A program made the position numbers and the translations under genes. From Paramoeba atlantica (taxonomy: Eukaryota; Discosea), in the NCBI GenBank assembly GCA_977017575.1, contig CDRNVI010000067.1, positions 141,662 through 205,661 of the forward strand: a DNA stretch of 64,000 nucleotides. The letters run 5' to 3'. Below, in pieces: positions 38,159-48,649 of the stretch. Every line of letters begins with the position of its first letter. The stretch's first letter is position 1. The notes under the pieces are model-generated. The model made no database searches, had not been told where the DNA came from, and worked only from the letters and a program-made list of their open reading frames with translations.

Positions 38159-39817
38159 ATGCCGATTTTAAGCGTATTATACGTGGGACCTCATGAGTAT
38201 GTTTCGCCTCCCATATATTCACCCAAACATCAGGCCTTTGATGGCAAAACAATGGCCGACACTCTAAGGAGTTGCCTTCAAATCAATCTCGGCGACCACA
38301 GGGCCGTAAAGCTCACGTACCTTATGGTCGACGGGAGCGCAGTGAACCAAGTTGCGCGACAGCACGCCGAAGGTCATTTAAGAAAATTTTATGATCGTAT
38401 TCATCCGGTACCGGAAAGAGATCTCCAGAATTTTCAAGAGCACTTGCTATTGGGATTTCCAGGAATATCGCTTCTATCATGCATCGGACACATGTTAAAC
38501 AACGTGTGTAAAACGTCTCTCGAGTCGTACGAGGATACTCCGGTATTCGAATTCAAGAAACACTTTGCACGAGCATTTTTCTCTGGGGGTAAAGCAAGTG
38601 CTATGAAGGGCAAATACAAAGGTCAAGTACTGGATACTCTTTTGGGGAAATTTGATGAGAAAGTCGTTATTGCTGAGTCGACTCTCAAACAGTGCTACCG
38701 TGGACTCGGCGAAAATTCTCCAACTCGTTACAAGGAAGCTTTAGAGATTAAAATTTGTGAAAGCTTGACTGCGCTGGAAAAAGTAATCCCGCTCGACTCC
38801 TGCTCACTTCTTTGCCGTTTAAAAGCTTCGAACTTAAGCTGGACAGATAAACATAACATCTTATTGGAGATCCCGATCATTGTTTCCGCTCTCCGTGACG
38901 CAGGGGCACGAAGAGCTGTGTCAACCCCAAAGCTTGGAGGTGTCACGCGGTGGTGTGAAGACAAATTTACGTGTATGTCTTTTTTATACACTGATCTGGA
39001 TTACGTGGCTGCATTCATTTTCAGTGAAATTGCCAAGCGACGTCACGTTAGCGCATCTATTCGTCGATGTCACCAACTCCTCCTGGAGCATGGTGCGGAA
39101 GCCCTGAAGTGCCAAAGCCGAGAATTTCTCGACAAAAGTAATGTACTTCATCTTGCACTCCGAAAATTTTCTGATATGATGCATAAGCCCATGGCGACGC
39201 AAGTTGCGCAAACGTTGGAGTTATATGAGCACGCTTGTTCTGGTGAAGGTCCCGATGGACTTGACATTGCAATGCGGCACCATATGCGCCGTCTCAACAA
39301 AAACCACAACATGGATTTCTGGAAGGACGTTGTGTGGTTTCGTCCTGCGTTCATTCTACAGTATGCGCGGCCGTGTGGACTGCAACCGATTTCTCTCGCT
39401 CGTGCAAACAACTTGTTTGATGAAAATGCTGGTACACCTAAGGCTCTTCGACCATTATTCAATATCTCAGAACAAGAGTGGGAGGAATGGGGATCTTGCG
39501 TTGCCTTTCGCTGGAATCCAGAGATTCACGAAGACGAAGATGTTTGGTGGCTAGAAATAGGCAGCGAGATGTTTCCTGCTATATTTCGAGCTGCTATGCA
39601 CTACATTTGGACGCCACCTCTGGTTACCAAGTGTGACAGTTGGCTTTCGATTCTATCGTACATGTATAATTCTAGGCAAACTCGCACGTCGCCCCAAGTG
39701 GTGGCCAACCGGATATTCATTCGCGGCAACCAGGAGAAGCTTGAATATTTGATACCGGGAGGTGATGAAGAAAGTGATACGGATGAGTCAGTTGACATTA
39801 CAGACAATGAAGGTTGA
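38159..39817 (+). CDS. hAT-like transposase, N-terminally truncated
   Basis: 552 residues, one open frame. LMVDGSAVNQVARQHAEGHL followed by LLSCIGHMLNNVCK matches the hAT catalytic region (Asp region plus C-x2-H-x-LN). TRWCEDKFTCMSFL matches the second Asp/R-W region, and EDVWWLEIGSEMFPAIFRAA...NRIFIRGN is the C-terminal dimerisation domain with an acidic tail. The N-terminal BED zinc finger is absent: the frame begins right after the 340-bp repeat. Terminal repeats are not identified. It could be a recent immobilised copy or a partial annotation with an upstream exon. Confidence 0.65.
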   Translation: MPILSVLYVGPHEYVSPPIYSPKHQAFDGKTMADTLRSCLQINLGDHRAVKLTYLMVDGSAVNQVARQHAEGHLRKFYDRIHPVPERDLQNFQEHLLLGFPGISLLSCIGHMLNNVCKTSLESYEDTPVFEFKKHFARAFFSGGKASAMKGKYKGQVLDTLLGKFDEKVVIAESTLKQCYRGLGENSPTRYKEALEIKICESLTALEKVIPLDSCSLLCRLKASNLSWTDKHNILLEIPIIVSALRDAGARRAVSTPKLGGVTRWCEDKFTCMSFLYTDLDYVAAFIFSEIAKRRHVSASIRRCHQLLLEHGAEALKCQSREFLDKSNVLHLALRKFSDMMHKPMATQVAQTLELYEHACSGEGPDGLDIAMRHHMRRLNKNHNMDFWKDVVWFRPAFILQYARPCGLQPISLARANNLFDENAGTPKALRPLFNISEQEWEEWGSCVAFRWNPEIHEDEDVWWLEIGSEMFPAIFRAAMHYIWTPPLVTKCDSWLSILSYMYNSRQTRTSPQVVANRIFIRGNQEKLEYLIPGGDEESDTDESVDITDNEG

Positions 39818-40248
39818 GCATAACGCTGTGTGTAACATATGAATTGCAAGCTCTACATCTATTCTACATCTACACGTATATCGAATAAAATTTACCAATC
39901 ATCGGGGTTATGTTTTTCACCGGCTATAATCTTTTTTTTCAAAAACAATGTTTTTCAAAAGCATATTTCCAGTTCAGCTTTTACATTGGGTTTTTTTTCC
40001 ATCGTTACATATCGTAGGCCTTGTTTTTCCCCTTCGTTAGCGTAATTTATCTAATTTTGTTTACATATGGTTTCTGCTCTGAGCATTAGTTTACGAGAAA
40101 TATATGAGACAATACGGTATGCTTCTTACGTCATTATGGATAGTTTATTTTATTATATTATACTATATTATTCGATAGTTTATTTTATTATACGAATGTA
40201 CGAATATTTTATCGTTACGATTCCTACCTCCAACCATTCAAAATATTC
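39818..40248. other. 3' flank of the hAT gene
   Basis: AT-rich, no gene. Confidence 0.4.
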
Positions 40249-41212
40249 CAGGGTTCGCAGAAACTATAAAACTATCAATATAGTACTATATAGTTACTAT
40301 AAACCTTTTTCGAAAACTATAAAAAACTATATTTTTTTGTTTCACATTTTAGGCACTCCGAAGCTCACCAACACGCCATAAATACACGGCGAATTCATTT
40401 GTGTACGATTTTTCTTATTTTTAAACCCGAAAATTGATGCCCGAAATTAAAGTTACGAGGGGTAGTTTCTGCAAAGATTATTTTATTGAACTGCTGCACA
40501 CGGAGGGAAGTAAACAAGCGGTTGAATGTAACTTGTGTCAGGAAGGGACGTACCCCAGTCCCATCGCGTGGCCTTGACAGATTGCCTTGTGCGAATCTTG
40601 CGTCCCGAACATCTTCTCACTGCATCGCTGTCGCCGCGCGTTGGCTGGAGCCACCGACGTTATGTCTTGGGACTGAATAACTGCTGCTCACAATTCTATG
40701 AGTTTGAATAAATACAATCATATGAGTCTGAATAAATTACGCGGTGTGTTGTCGAGTGGAGAGTTTGCACTTCCTTTCACTCGTTTCGCGTGCGTTTCAT
40801 TGCGAGGGAGGTTCTAAAAGCACCTTTAAACCACCACAAAAATAGGATGATATCTCCCGGTGTGTAAAGGATTCCGACGTGCCAAAAGAATCTTTAAGGG
40901 ACATACCCTTCCATTTTTATAGTGGTTTAAAGGTGCTTTTAGAACCTCCCTCGTCTACTTTAGCTTGGGTTACATTTTTTTCAGAATTTCTTGTCATATC
41001 ATACGTATGTAAGCGTGTAAGAACGCATGTAGAGGCGTGTGTATGTCCTTCACAAGCGGAGAGGACTCAAAAAATATCACTTGTAAAGTGAAAAAAACTT
41101 TATAGTTTTCTTATAGTTTTATAGTAAAATATAGTAAATATAGTACTATATAGTAACTATATTGAATGAAAAAAAACTATATTTTACTATATTATAGTTT
41201 CTGCGAACCCTG
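40249..41212. mobile_element. hAT-type non-autonomous element with 8-bp target duplication
   Basis: Terminal inverted repeats CAGGGTTCGCAGAAACTATA, with the right end its complement, and an 8-bp direct duplication AAATATTC on both sides (40241-40248, 41213-41220). CAGGG ends and 8-bp duplications are hallmarks of the hAT superfamily. The interior is AT-rich with many ACTATA words and no ORF; a 32-bp-arm foldback is nested inside (40803-40953). Confidence 0.88.
40803..40953. repeat. Foldback with perfect 32-bp arms inside the hAT MITE
   Basis: CGAGGGAGGTTCTAAAAGCA-CCTTTAAACCAC and its exact complement flank 87 bp. Probably a separate small element inserted into the hAT MITE; no clear target duplication. 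Confidence 0.75.
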
Positions 41213-41699
41213 AAATATTCAACAAATTGGCACACCTTGTGCAAAATTTTTTCTTTCTGCACAATACTATACATCGTCGTACCCTCTTTATCACTATACC
41301 ACTTTCCTAACTTCCGCTTTAGATTTCTACGAACTTTAAATTAAATTTCAGATGAGTGCTATGTAGATCGACATAATTTTAGAGAAAATATCCTCTTGCA
41401 TCCAACCGGGTCCCAAATGGCTTCCAATGCTCTTGAGTGCCTTTAAAGTACCTGAGTTCTCCTGCTTGGTTGATGACTAAAAAATGACGGTTGAGGGAAG
41501 TGTAAGTTTCTTGGATGGAAGTATAAGGGGAGTCCTGATTCATTGTCTGGAATGAAAATGTAGGTATAAAGGGAGGGATCATCCTCTGAAATATAAAAGG
41601 GGGTGACAGTACTATCCAAATTCTTCTGGTATGGCAAGATATTTTTCTAGCTCCCGTATTTTGTGCTCCGGGTAACACCGAGTACCATGCGTACAGTAC

Positions 41700-41765
41700 G
41701 CGAGTACGGTACTCGGGTACTCAAGGCCCTAGGTACTCATTTGAGTACCTGAGTACCGTACTCGC
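41700..41765. repeat. Hairpin of GAGTACC words, 25-bp arms
   Basis: GCGAGTACGGTACTCGGGTA-CTCAA pairs with TTGAGTACCTGAGTACCGTA-CTCGC with one mismatch and a 16-base loop. Each arm itself contains GTACGGTAC/GAGTAC palindromes. Confidence 0.7.
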
Positions 41766-41856
41766 GAATGTATGTATATCTGAGCCATTGTTTACTTCAC
41801 ACCAATAAGTGTACGTAATACTACTTACCATTCCACACTGTACGTCTATGGTAGTC

Positions 41857-41958
41857 CTCTGACCCCCCCTTTATTTTCGCGTTTCGGATTCTCATTTCAT
41901 CCCCCCTTTAATAGAGACGAAGGACGAAATTTTGCCTACATTAAAGGGCGGGTCACAG
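41857..41958. mobile_element. Small C-run MITE (CTSTGACCCCCCCTTTA ends)
   Basis: Left CTCTGACCCCCCCTTTATTT and inverted right CTGTGACCCGCCCTTTAATG. About 102 bp. Flanks are not TA, so the target site is uncertain. Confidence 0.5.
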
Positions 41959-42000
41959 TTTTTTTATCAACACACTGAATTTTTTCCATAAAATTTCACT

Positions 42001-42564
42001 ATGTTCCTTAAAGCTGAAGAGACGGATGTTCCCGTGCCTTCATGTTCACGCATAGGAAAGGTAAGGGGAACTTTTCTTCCTGTGGAATATGAACTCGAAA
42101 AGTTTATCAATGATGTTGAAAATCCACATGAGTCATGGAGTACTGCCACACCTGCATGTGAGTGGGATGGAGTGAAATGCAACGATAAGGGTGATGTGAT
42201 ACGCATTTCTTGGGATGGCCGAAAACTGCGTGGGATATTGCGTTGGGAACATTTGCCGCGGTTTCTCACGGCCTTGAGTGTCTGTAATAACCAGCTTCGC
42301 GGTCCTATCGATTTTTCCTCATTACCAGAAGGCTTGACTCACTTGTGGATAAGTTTGAATGCCTTTAGTGGGGAACTACATTTCGAACATCTTCCACCAG
42401 GGTTAAAAATTCTAAATATATCAAGCTGTCACTTCAGTGGCTTTGTGGACTTTTCGTGTCTTCAGCGTTCGTTGCTTGCAAAAGGCGGTTCAGGCTTTGA
42501 CATGAGGAATAATCCCGAACTCAAGGGATCGATTTCTAGACGAGCTGTTCCTAAAGGCGTATAG
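42001..42564 (+). CDS. LRR protein, subgroup IV
   Basis: 187 residues. MFLKAEETDVPVPSCSR, KVRGTFLPVEYELEKFINDV, cap STATPACEWDGVKC, about five LRRs (e.g. LPEGLTHLWISLNAFSGE) and the subgroup tail NNPELKGSISRRAVPKGV. No signal peptide, membrane segment or CaaX box. It is very close to 50221, 52845 and the broken 43931, especially in the cap (NPHESWSTATPACEWDGVKC), so this is the most recently expanded branch apart from the 5.4-kb duplication. Confidence 0.8.
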   Translation: MFLKAEETDVPVPSCSRIGKVRGTFLPVEYELEKFINDVENPHESWSTATPACEWDGVKCNDKGDVIRISWDGRKLRGILRWEHLPRFLTALSVCNNQLRGPIDFSSLPEGLTHLWISLNAFSGELHFEHLPPGLKILNISSCHFSGFVDFSCLQRSLLAKGGSGFDMRNNPELKGSISRRAVPKGV

Positions 42565-42762
42565 TGGGATATACCCGAGTCATTTTTTACGGACTAAGTG
42601 CCTGAATAGTTCTCTGTTGCTCTTACGTTTTCTGTGCACTATTTCTGGAAAGGAAAAGTAAACCCGTCATGAGGCGGGAACAAGACGCAATGTCAGTAAC
42701 TCATGAGAACGGATTTTTTATTAAATCGAGTTCTTTAGGAGCTTTCTTTAGCCTAAAGCATA

Positions 42763-43703
42763 CAGGGGTGCGAATCTAAAGGTGGGGCGGGTCTAAAATT
42801 CGTAAAAGTTGTCCAATTTTGGAAAATAATAGCGCATTGGATAGCTCTCACAGAGTTGTATGTTTTAGGACAGGTAGCTTCCGGGGTTTGGGGGGTACCC
42901 CCCTTTCATGTAAGGGTCAAAAACACATATTGCAATACTTTAGTGGTGTCAATAATTTCTGTAATTTGGATTGCAAAAGACAATTAGTAACCACAGTGCC
43001 CCCCGTTCCGACTAGTAACAATTTCACAACGCTTCCTGAAACTCTTCAACGTTTTCTGAACCGTTGCAGAGTGGGTCTGTTTCAATTTAAGGAAAGACCC
43101 CTCAATAGCGGCTTCCAGTTGCTGTCGATTTCGGGGTCGAAGAAGATTTTTGTCTGTGTCCATCACAGACCAGAAGATCGCTCCAGCTCTCTACGCCGTA
43201 AACAAGGTTATACCCCTCGTCGACAAGCTTAAGAGCCACATCCAGGAACGCAGGGGTAACCACCGTCGAAACACGCTCTCGGGATGCCGTTAACACGTCA
43301 CCCGTAAGGGTAAAACGTTCAACCCAACGTTTTACAGTGTTCTCATGAACACCAAAGTGCTGTGCCGTAGCGGAGTACGATCCTGTGCGCTCGTATTCCG
43401 CCACCAAAAGCATGCGGTGGCTCTCTTTGACGGGGGCGGGGGAAGAATACGATCTATCGCTCAGTACTCCACGGGAAGTCCTCGAGCGAGCGCGCTTTTG
43501 GGGCATTTTCTAGTAAAAAATGTAATTTCTGCAAGGGAAAAAAGCGAAATATGGTATCAAAAAATATGTACGTTAAAATCGCAGGATTTTAATGCACCTA
43601 AAACACACAACTCTGTGAGAGCTATCCAATGCGCTATTATTTTCCAAAATTCGACAACTTTTACGAATTTTAGACCCCCCCCACCTTTAGACCCGCACCC
43701 CTG
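42763..43703 (-). mobile_element. Tc1/mariner deletion derivative with ~105-bp inverted ends
   Basis: TA target duplication (42761-42762, 43704-43705). The ends start CAGGGGTGCG and stay alike for about 105 bp. The minus strand still encodes the transposase start (MPQKRARSRTSRGVLS...YSATAQHFGVHENTVKRWVE, a helix-turn-helix) and the extreme C-terminus (LLRPRNRQQLEAAIEGSF), while the DDE core is deleted. A classic path from autonomous Tc1 to MITE. Confidence 0.88.
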
Positions 43704-43930
43704 TATGTTTGCATGAGAATTACTAATCCCTGAGACCGGTCTACTGATCAGAGTCTCAACATCAACCACTGCCTGCCGCGAAACGTTTCCATGTATTTTT
43801 TACATAAATTATCACAAATTGTATTGTCGTTTTTCAATCCCAAATGTTGTATAAACTCATTCAAGTTTCTGAAATTGGGCGGATGTGTATATTTTTTGTT
43901 ATCAATCCACTGAATTCCTAAATTTGGAAT

Positions 43931-44300
43931 ATGTTCCTTAAAAGTGAAGCCACGTATGTTCCTATGTCTTCAGTTTCACGGATTGAAAAGGTAAGGGGCA
44001 TACATTTGTCACAAGAATATGAGCTCGCAAAGTTTACAAGAGATGTTGAAAATCCACACGAGTAATGGAGTACTGCTACACCTGCATGTCAGTGGGATGG
44101 AGTGAAATGTAATGACTTGAGTTACATGTATGTTCATTGCTTGGTATGGTCGAAAACTGCGTGAGATATTGCATTGGGAACATTTACCACGATCCGTAAA
44201 ACGCCTGAATGTTTGCAACAATGCGCTGAGTGGCACTGTGAATTTTTCTTCATTACCTCGAGGTTTGGAGAGATTGTTGGTACCATGTTGGCAGAACGTG
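43931..44300 (+). pseudogene. LRR gene, subgroup IV, broken and cut by a repeat
   Basis: It starts MFLKSEATYVPMSSVSRIEK-VRG, as in 42001. The cap Ser codon is now TAA (DVENPHE-stop-WSTATPACQWDGVKC) and a frameshift follows at the next loop. LRR text (LRRSVKRLNVCNNALSGTVN-type) continues to about 44285, where the 340-bp repeat begins. Dead gene. Confidence 0.8.
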
Positions 44301-44301
44301 G

Positions 44302-44652
44302 TCCCTATTGCATCCTTTCTTTTCCCGGAAACCGGCATACTCTTAACCTTTTATGTCCGTTTCCGGCTGGCGCTAGGACACGAAACTCATCCTTCCGTTG
44401 AAGAGGGGCCGCCGCTTCTCACCCATGTGCAGCGCCGTCAGACGCGCCGAATGCCCCCGCTGGATGGACGCCGGGGAGAGCCTCTCAACGACGCTGTGCA
44501 GCCGAAAGGCTTCTTGCAGCCTCTCAACGACGCCCCCGGCAGTGGAAGTCCAGTGCCCCCTTCACCCCCCATGCGCTGCAGCACCTCCCTTGAGGACCAC
44601 GCGGCGTGGCCATAGGCCGAATCCCTGCTTACGACCGGCGTTGAATGCGCTG
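44302..44652 (+). repeat. 340-bp GC-rich dispersed repeat, copy 2
   Basis: Same sequence and orientation as 37810-38150. It replaces the 3' half of the LRR pseudogene at 43931. A TTGTTGGTAC word just before both copies may be part of the repeat or a preferred target. Confidence 0.8.
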
Positions 44653-44810
44653 TAATGGCCGTTGATAATGGTCGCCGTACGACGGCAAAATGCTCTGTCG
44701 GCTCGCCCGGTATGAAAGTGAAACTGAAAGATTTCCAATAATGCATGTAGGCTTTGTTTTCAAGTCGTTGTTTGTGCTTCTTCAGTGATTCCAATAGCGT
44801 TGTATTGCTA

Positions 44811-45266
44811 TCCGTATAGCTCCTTTTCTTTCAGAGACTTGCAAGTGGTATTCTTATGAGTGTAATAAGTTTGCTTACAGCGACTGTGAAAATCAGCTGC
44901 GGAAGCTCGACACACAACGTTGCGTCTCTGGTTAGCGGCATCTTTTAAGAAGGATGCAGATCCCTGACGATGATCCATTTCCTTAAAGCACAATTTCGAA
45001 GAAGTACTGTGAGCATTCTTGAAATCACACAAGATGTAATAAAAATAATAGGACAGATCTCCAAATTTAATTGGGTCCTCAACGTTCCCAGACTGAACTT
45101 TCTTCGCATTGCTTGAAATATCCGTGACCTGTCTCATTGTGGTCAACCTAAATTGGCTTGGTCCATCAGCCACCCGCTGATTAACAGCATCGCGTAGTTC
45201 GTTGCTAATACGACGCGCTGCTCGCTTCCGAGACCTTGGAGTAATATCTGACTCTTCTGTGGTCAT
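44811..45266 (-). CDS. Hypothetical protein, 152 aa
   Basis: ATG to stop on the minus strand. Basic N-terminus (TPRSRKRAARRISNELRDAV), a middle with DLSYYFYYILCDFKN, and Cys/His at the end (FHSRCKQTYYTHKNTTC). No family recognised. Being on the minus strand among transposon debris, it is more likely element-derived than host. Confidence 0.3.
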
Positions 45267-45564
45267 ATTAGGATAGTAACTTGATTAATGAACAGTTTAA
45301 AGTAACTAACATTATCACTCCTTCGTAAACGCGCTTGTTACCGGTCCCAATCCCGGCATCGCCATATTCGGCGGAGTGCGAGGGTGAAGATTTCAATACA
45401 TCTATAGCACGATTATAAACATAAGAATATAATTAAACTACTCGTTTCTAGTATCCAGTAGAACTACTACATTTAGCTCCATTTAACTAAACAATTTTAC
45501 ACGCCTGCAAATGTCACGCATCAATTCGTTTGGTCCCAGCCTGGCAATACTCCATTCTCTGTAA

Positions 45565-45660
45565 CGAGGCCCATGGGCTCCGTACCCTTCGGGGTACCAC
45601 CGCCCCATCATTCGTGCTGGGAGGCCCATGGGCTCCGTGTCCTTCGGGGCACACTTGCCG
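45565..45660. repeat. Two GAGGCCCATGGGCTCCGT repeats with small hairpins
   Basis: GAGGCCCATGGGCTCCGTAC at 45567 and GAGGCCCATGGGCTCCGTGT at 45631, each followed by a hairpin (GTACCCTTCGGGGTAC; GTGTCCTTCGGGGCAC). Confidence 0.6.
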
Positions 45661-45832
45661 TTGCATTTGCGTTATACATCTTCCTCTCCAGCATGTTTTT
45701 TCTAATAAAGTGAAAACAGAATAAAAACAGAAGGGAGAGGGTGGGAAGTTGTGACGTGCTATGGCATGCCTGGCACCCAGGGCTTGTTCTCGGTAACATG
45801 GTGCTTATGAAGGGGTGATAAAGAGGGAGTTG

Positions 45833-45935
45833 CTATGCCCCGTCCATGGTATCATGTTCAGGGGAACAACAACTCCCCATTATCTCGGTGTAGTAAACAC
45901 GCCTTGGCTTGCCTGGCACTACGATTGCCAAAAAA
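45833..45935 (-). repeat. MPGK-type coding repeat, left member of an inverted pair
   Basis: On the minus strand it reads MPGKPRRVYYTEIMGSCCSP-like text, the start of the pogo-like ORF seen at 28034. Inverted relative to 48001-48106, ~90% alike over ~103 bp. Confidence 0.6.
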
Positions 45936-46493
45936 AAACTTACATTAGTTCCTTAATCCTAACTTGAGGCATGGTAGCGGGAGTCCTCTCCCTAAGAAGA
46001 TTTGAAGTTGAAAAATATGGAGTGTTCGGGGGGGGGAAGGGGGGGAGTATTGTTGGTATGTTATAGATTCTCCCATACGGAAATATCGGGGCAACACCCC
46101 GGACGTCCCGGGTTGACGCTGGGAATACGGCTTTTCAGGATATCTCGCCTAGTAGGAATATTGATTCAGAAATTCAGACCGACAATAGTGAACGCGTTAA
46201 TGATTATTCGGCGGAGAAAAAAAAGAAAACTAGAAAACAAAAAGCAAACGGTTGCTTTGCTTGATGCGTTTATATCCGAATTCTTTGTTAGCGAAGATTC
46301 ATCATAAATACTGAAGGAACAACTTGGTTTCTTTACATCAACACACCTAAAACATGGTTTACCATGGGGTATCAAATGTTGCACGGCATTGAAAAGTACC
46401 CAAAATTTTATTGAATAAATAAATTGTCCCCCTTTTCACGGGAAAATAGGGAAACTATCCTCCGGGGTTTGGTTACAATATTTATTAGAACTC

Positions 46494-47018
46494 GTGGAAT
46501 GCGGCGTGCTACGTGTGGCACACGACTCTCGATCATCATCACGTGTATATTTACGTTACTTTGAGGTGCCAAAAGGGGAGGGATTGTCAAGAAGTATTGC
46601 GGATGAAACACCACTAAATGAGATGTGCAATCGCCCTCCTTGCTTGAATTTTCCAGCTATCGCTGAAATTATTCATGTAATAGCGAATTTCTCCAACGCA
46701 AACTTTTTATCAGCTGATATGTTACACTGGTTTCACCAGATTGAAATACCATCCGAATCGGGGCGTACATCAGTTAGGAGATCGATATGTAATGAGATCA
46801 CGAAAATGGATGAACAGATAGGGAAACATGGACATTCTTTTCAAATTTTCTGTATTAAATCTAAAGAAAACCCAGTGGACGGGTTGACTCGAGAAGAGCA
46901 TAATTATGACATAAAAGAAGGACTCCTGAGCTCAGCTCTAAGAGCTGGCTATGTAGATGTAGACCCTATACAAGAATTGCGGTGGTTGTATAACTACCGC
47001 TCTACCCTCGATTATTGA
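46494..47018 (+). mobile_element. Reverse-transcriptase retroelement fossil (LTR/DIRS-like?), broken
   Basis: Translated text resembles the early fingers/palm part of an RT of LTR-type retroelements (VPK...R-x-I-AD-x-PLN, then SADMLHWFHQIEIP) next to a short piece like the end of an RNase H domain (IKSKENPVDGLTR). It is a small incomplete remnant; family assignment within LTR or tyrosine-recombinase retroelements is not possible by eye. Its end overlaps the start of the R repeat. Decay suggests an old insertion. Confidence 0.5.
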
Positions 47019-47665
47019 AAAAAGGTGAACAAAAACAGTGAAAATATAAAGAGGAACACAGTAATAATAGAAGTGTATAATAGAAGAAAAAAATATAAGA
47101 GGGCGCTCCGGTGGTACAAAATTGAAAAAAAAAATTGAAAAAAATGGGGGTCCAGGGGGTCTTTTATTTCTAATTTTTTGTTTTCAAAATCGAGCGCAGG
47201 GAAGTGGTAGAGTATGCCGCGGCGATAATTCCCCCCCCCCCCTAGGGGTACCCCCCCCTGGTACGCGCAGGAGGGGTCCGACAAGGTCAAATTTTCCGAT
47301 TTTTTTTTTTGAACCCAAAAAAAAAAGTAAAAATAATAATTTTCCAAATTCGACTCTTAAATCGTATTTGGAGAGTTTGGGACCTCAGCTAGCATTCTAC
47401 GACGTTTGTTTCGACAGATTCGCCTCCAACCCCTATTGGTAAGGCTTCCAAATTCGGCCCAAATTCGGTGTAAAATTTCGCAATTTTTGCCGAAAAATCG
47501 AGCTTTTTCCCCCAAAAAAGTAGATTATTCATGATCTTTCCGAGATTTTTCTTTTTTAGGCTCTTCCTTACAAGCGGAGGTAGTTTTCAACGCGAAGCGC
47601 ACAGCACGAGTGACTTCTAAGTTGAAAACAACCACCGCGTTTAACGAAGATCCTAAATAGAAAGC
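46975..47665 (+). repeat. R repeat, copy with foldback end
   Basis: It starts ATTGCGGTGGTTGTATAACT-ACCGCTC, contains an A-rich stretch and a CCAGGGGG block with C-run, and ends in the foldback AGGCTCTTCC...GAAGATCCT (47560-47662). It parallels 55462-56352 throughout. Confidence 0.7.
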
Positions 47666-48000
47666 GTGACTGGAGGAAACAAATATACGAATCTAGAGTA
47701 ATTAGTAAAATTTATGAGTGGGTAGCATGAGGAATGGCAAAGAAAGTAAATCCAAAAAAAAGACGTTAACCAAAAGTTTACGCCAACCCTTTGTTCTATT
47801 GCAGTGAAAGTTTTCTACTCCCTTATACAGTAAAATCTCCGTATTTCATCTTCCGAAAACTTTCTACAAATGCACCCTGGTCTCACACCCCAGCCTTCTC
47901 GACGCATAAGTAAAACCGTGCTGCCGGGGAGATCACTCGGTTGTGGGAGCGGCCACATTAAGTGGGAAGCGACTGGGCTGCGAAATGAACCCAAAATAAT
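47666..48000. other. Intergenic
   Basis: No supported gene. Confidence 0.35.
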
Positions 48001-48106
48001 TTTTTCGGCAAGCGTAATGCCAGGCAAGCCAAGGCGTGTTTACTACGCCGAGATAATGGGGAGTTACTGTTCCCCTGAACATGATACCATGGACAGGGCA
48101 TATCAA
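48001..48106 (+). repeat. MPGK-type coding repeat, right member of an inverted pair
   Basis: Plus strand reads MPGKPRRVYYAEIMGSYCSPEH. Inverted partner of 45833-45935, 2.1 kb away. Confidence 0.6.
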
Positions 48107-48349
48107 CTCCCTCAGTTATGACTTTGATTAAAAGTATACGAGTGTGGGAAAAAGTATGGGGAATGGTAAGAATTTGGATAAAAGGTACGAACGCCCTTAC
48201 GTAGGTCCCAGAGGCACAATAACATCGTATTTTGCACCACAAGAAAGCAGAAGCTCTGCATTAGTAGCGAAAAAAACCCCTGTATCACTTAGAACACAAT
48301 TAGATAGGATAACGTAAGACTTTTTAGAAGTCACTCTGTAGACTAAAAT

Positions 48350-48409
48350 ATGTGGTAACAGGGGGTAATAGGAGGTAATTACCACCTATTACCGTCCAGG
48401 GTATGTAAT
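48350..48409. repeat. TIR-like end CCCTGGACGGTAATAGGTGG
   Basis: Reads inward (leftward) as CCCTGGACGGTAATAGGTGG-TAATTACC, flanked outside by TA. The same end in opposite orientation lies at 37394. Confidence 0.5.
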
Positions 48410-48649
48410 AAGGTAGAAGGTGAAAGAGGGACTAAGACTAAGTAACTAAAGTTACTTAAACGTTTATTGATGCGAGAGAAGAGGGGAGGAAGGAGAGAGG
48501 GAAGAAAAGACGGAAGGCGAATGCGAAGAAGGGGGCGAGAGGGGGAGACGAGATGGAGAAGAGGTCGGGGGGCGGGAGATCTACCCTTTCAGCAGGAGAA
48601 AATAGTTTGCACCATACAAGTGAGGAAAATTCGATGAAAAGTGATTTTA

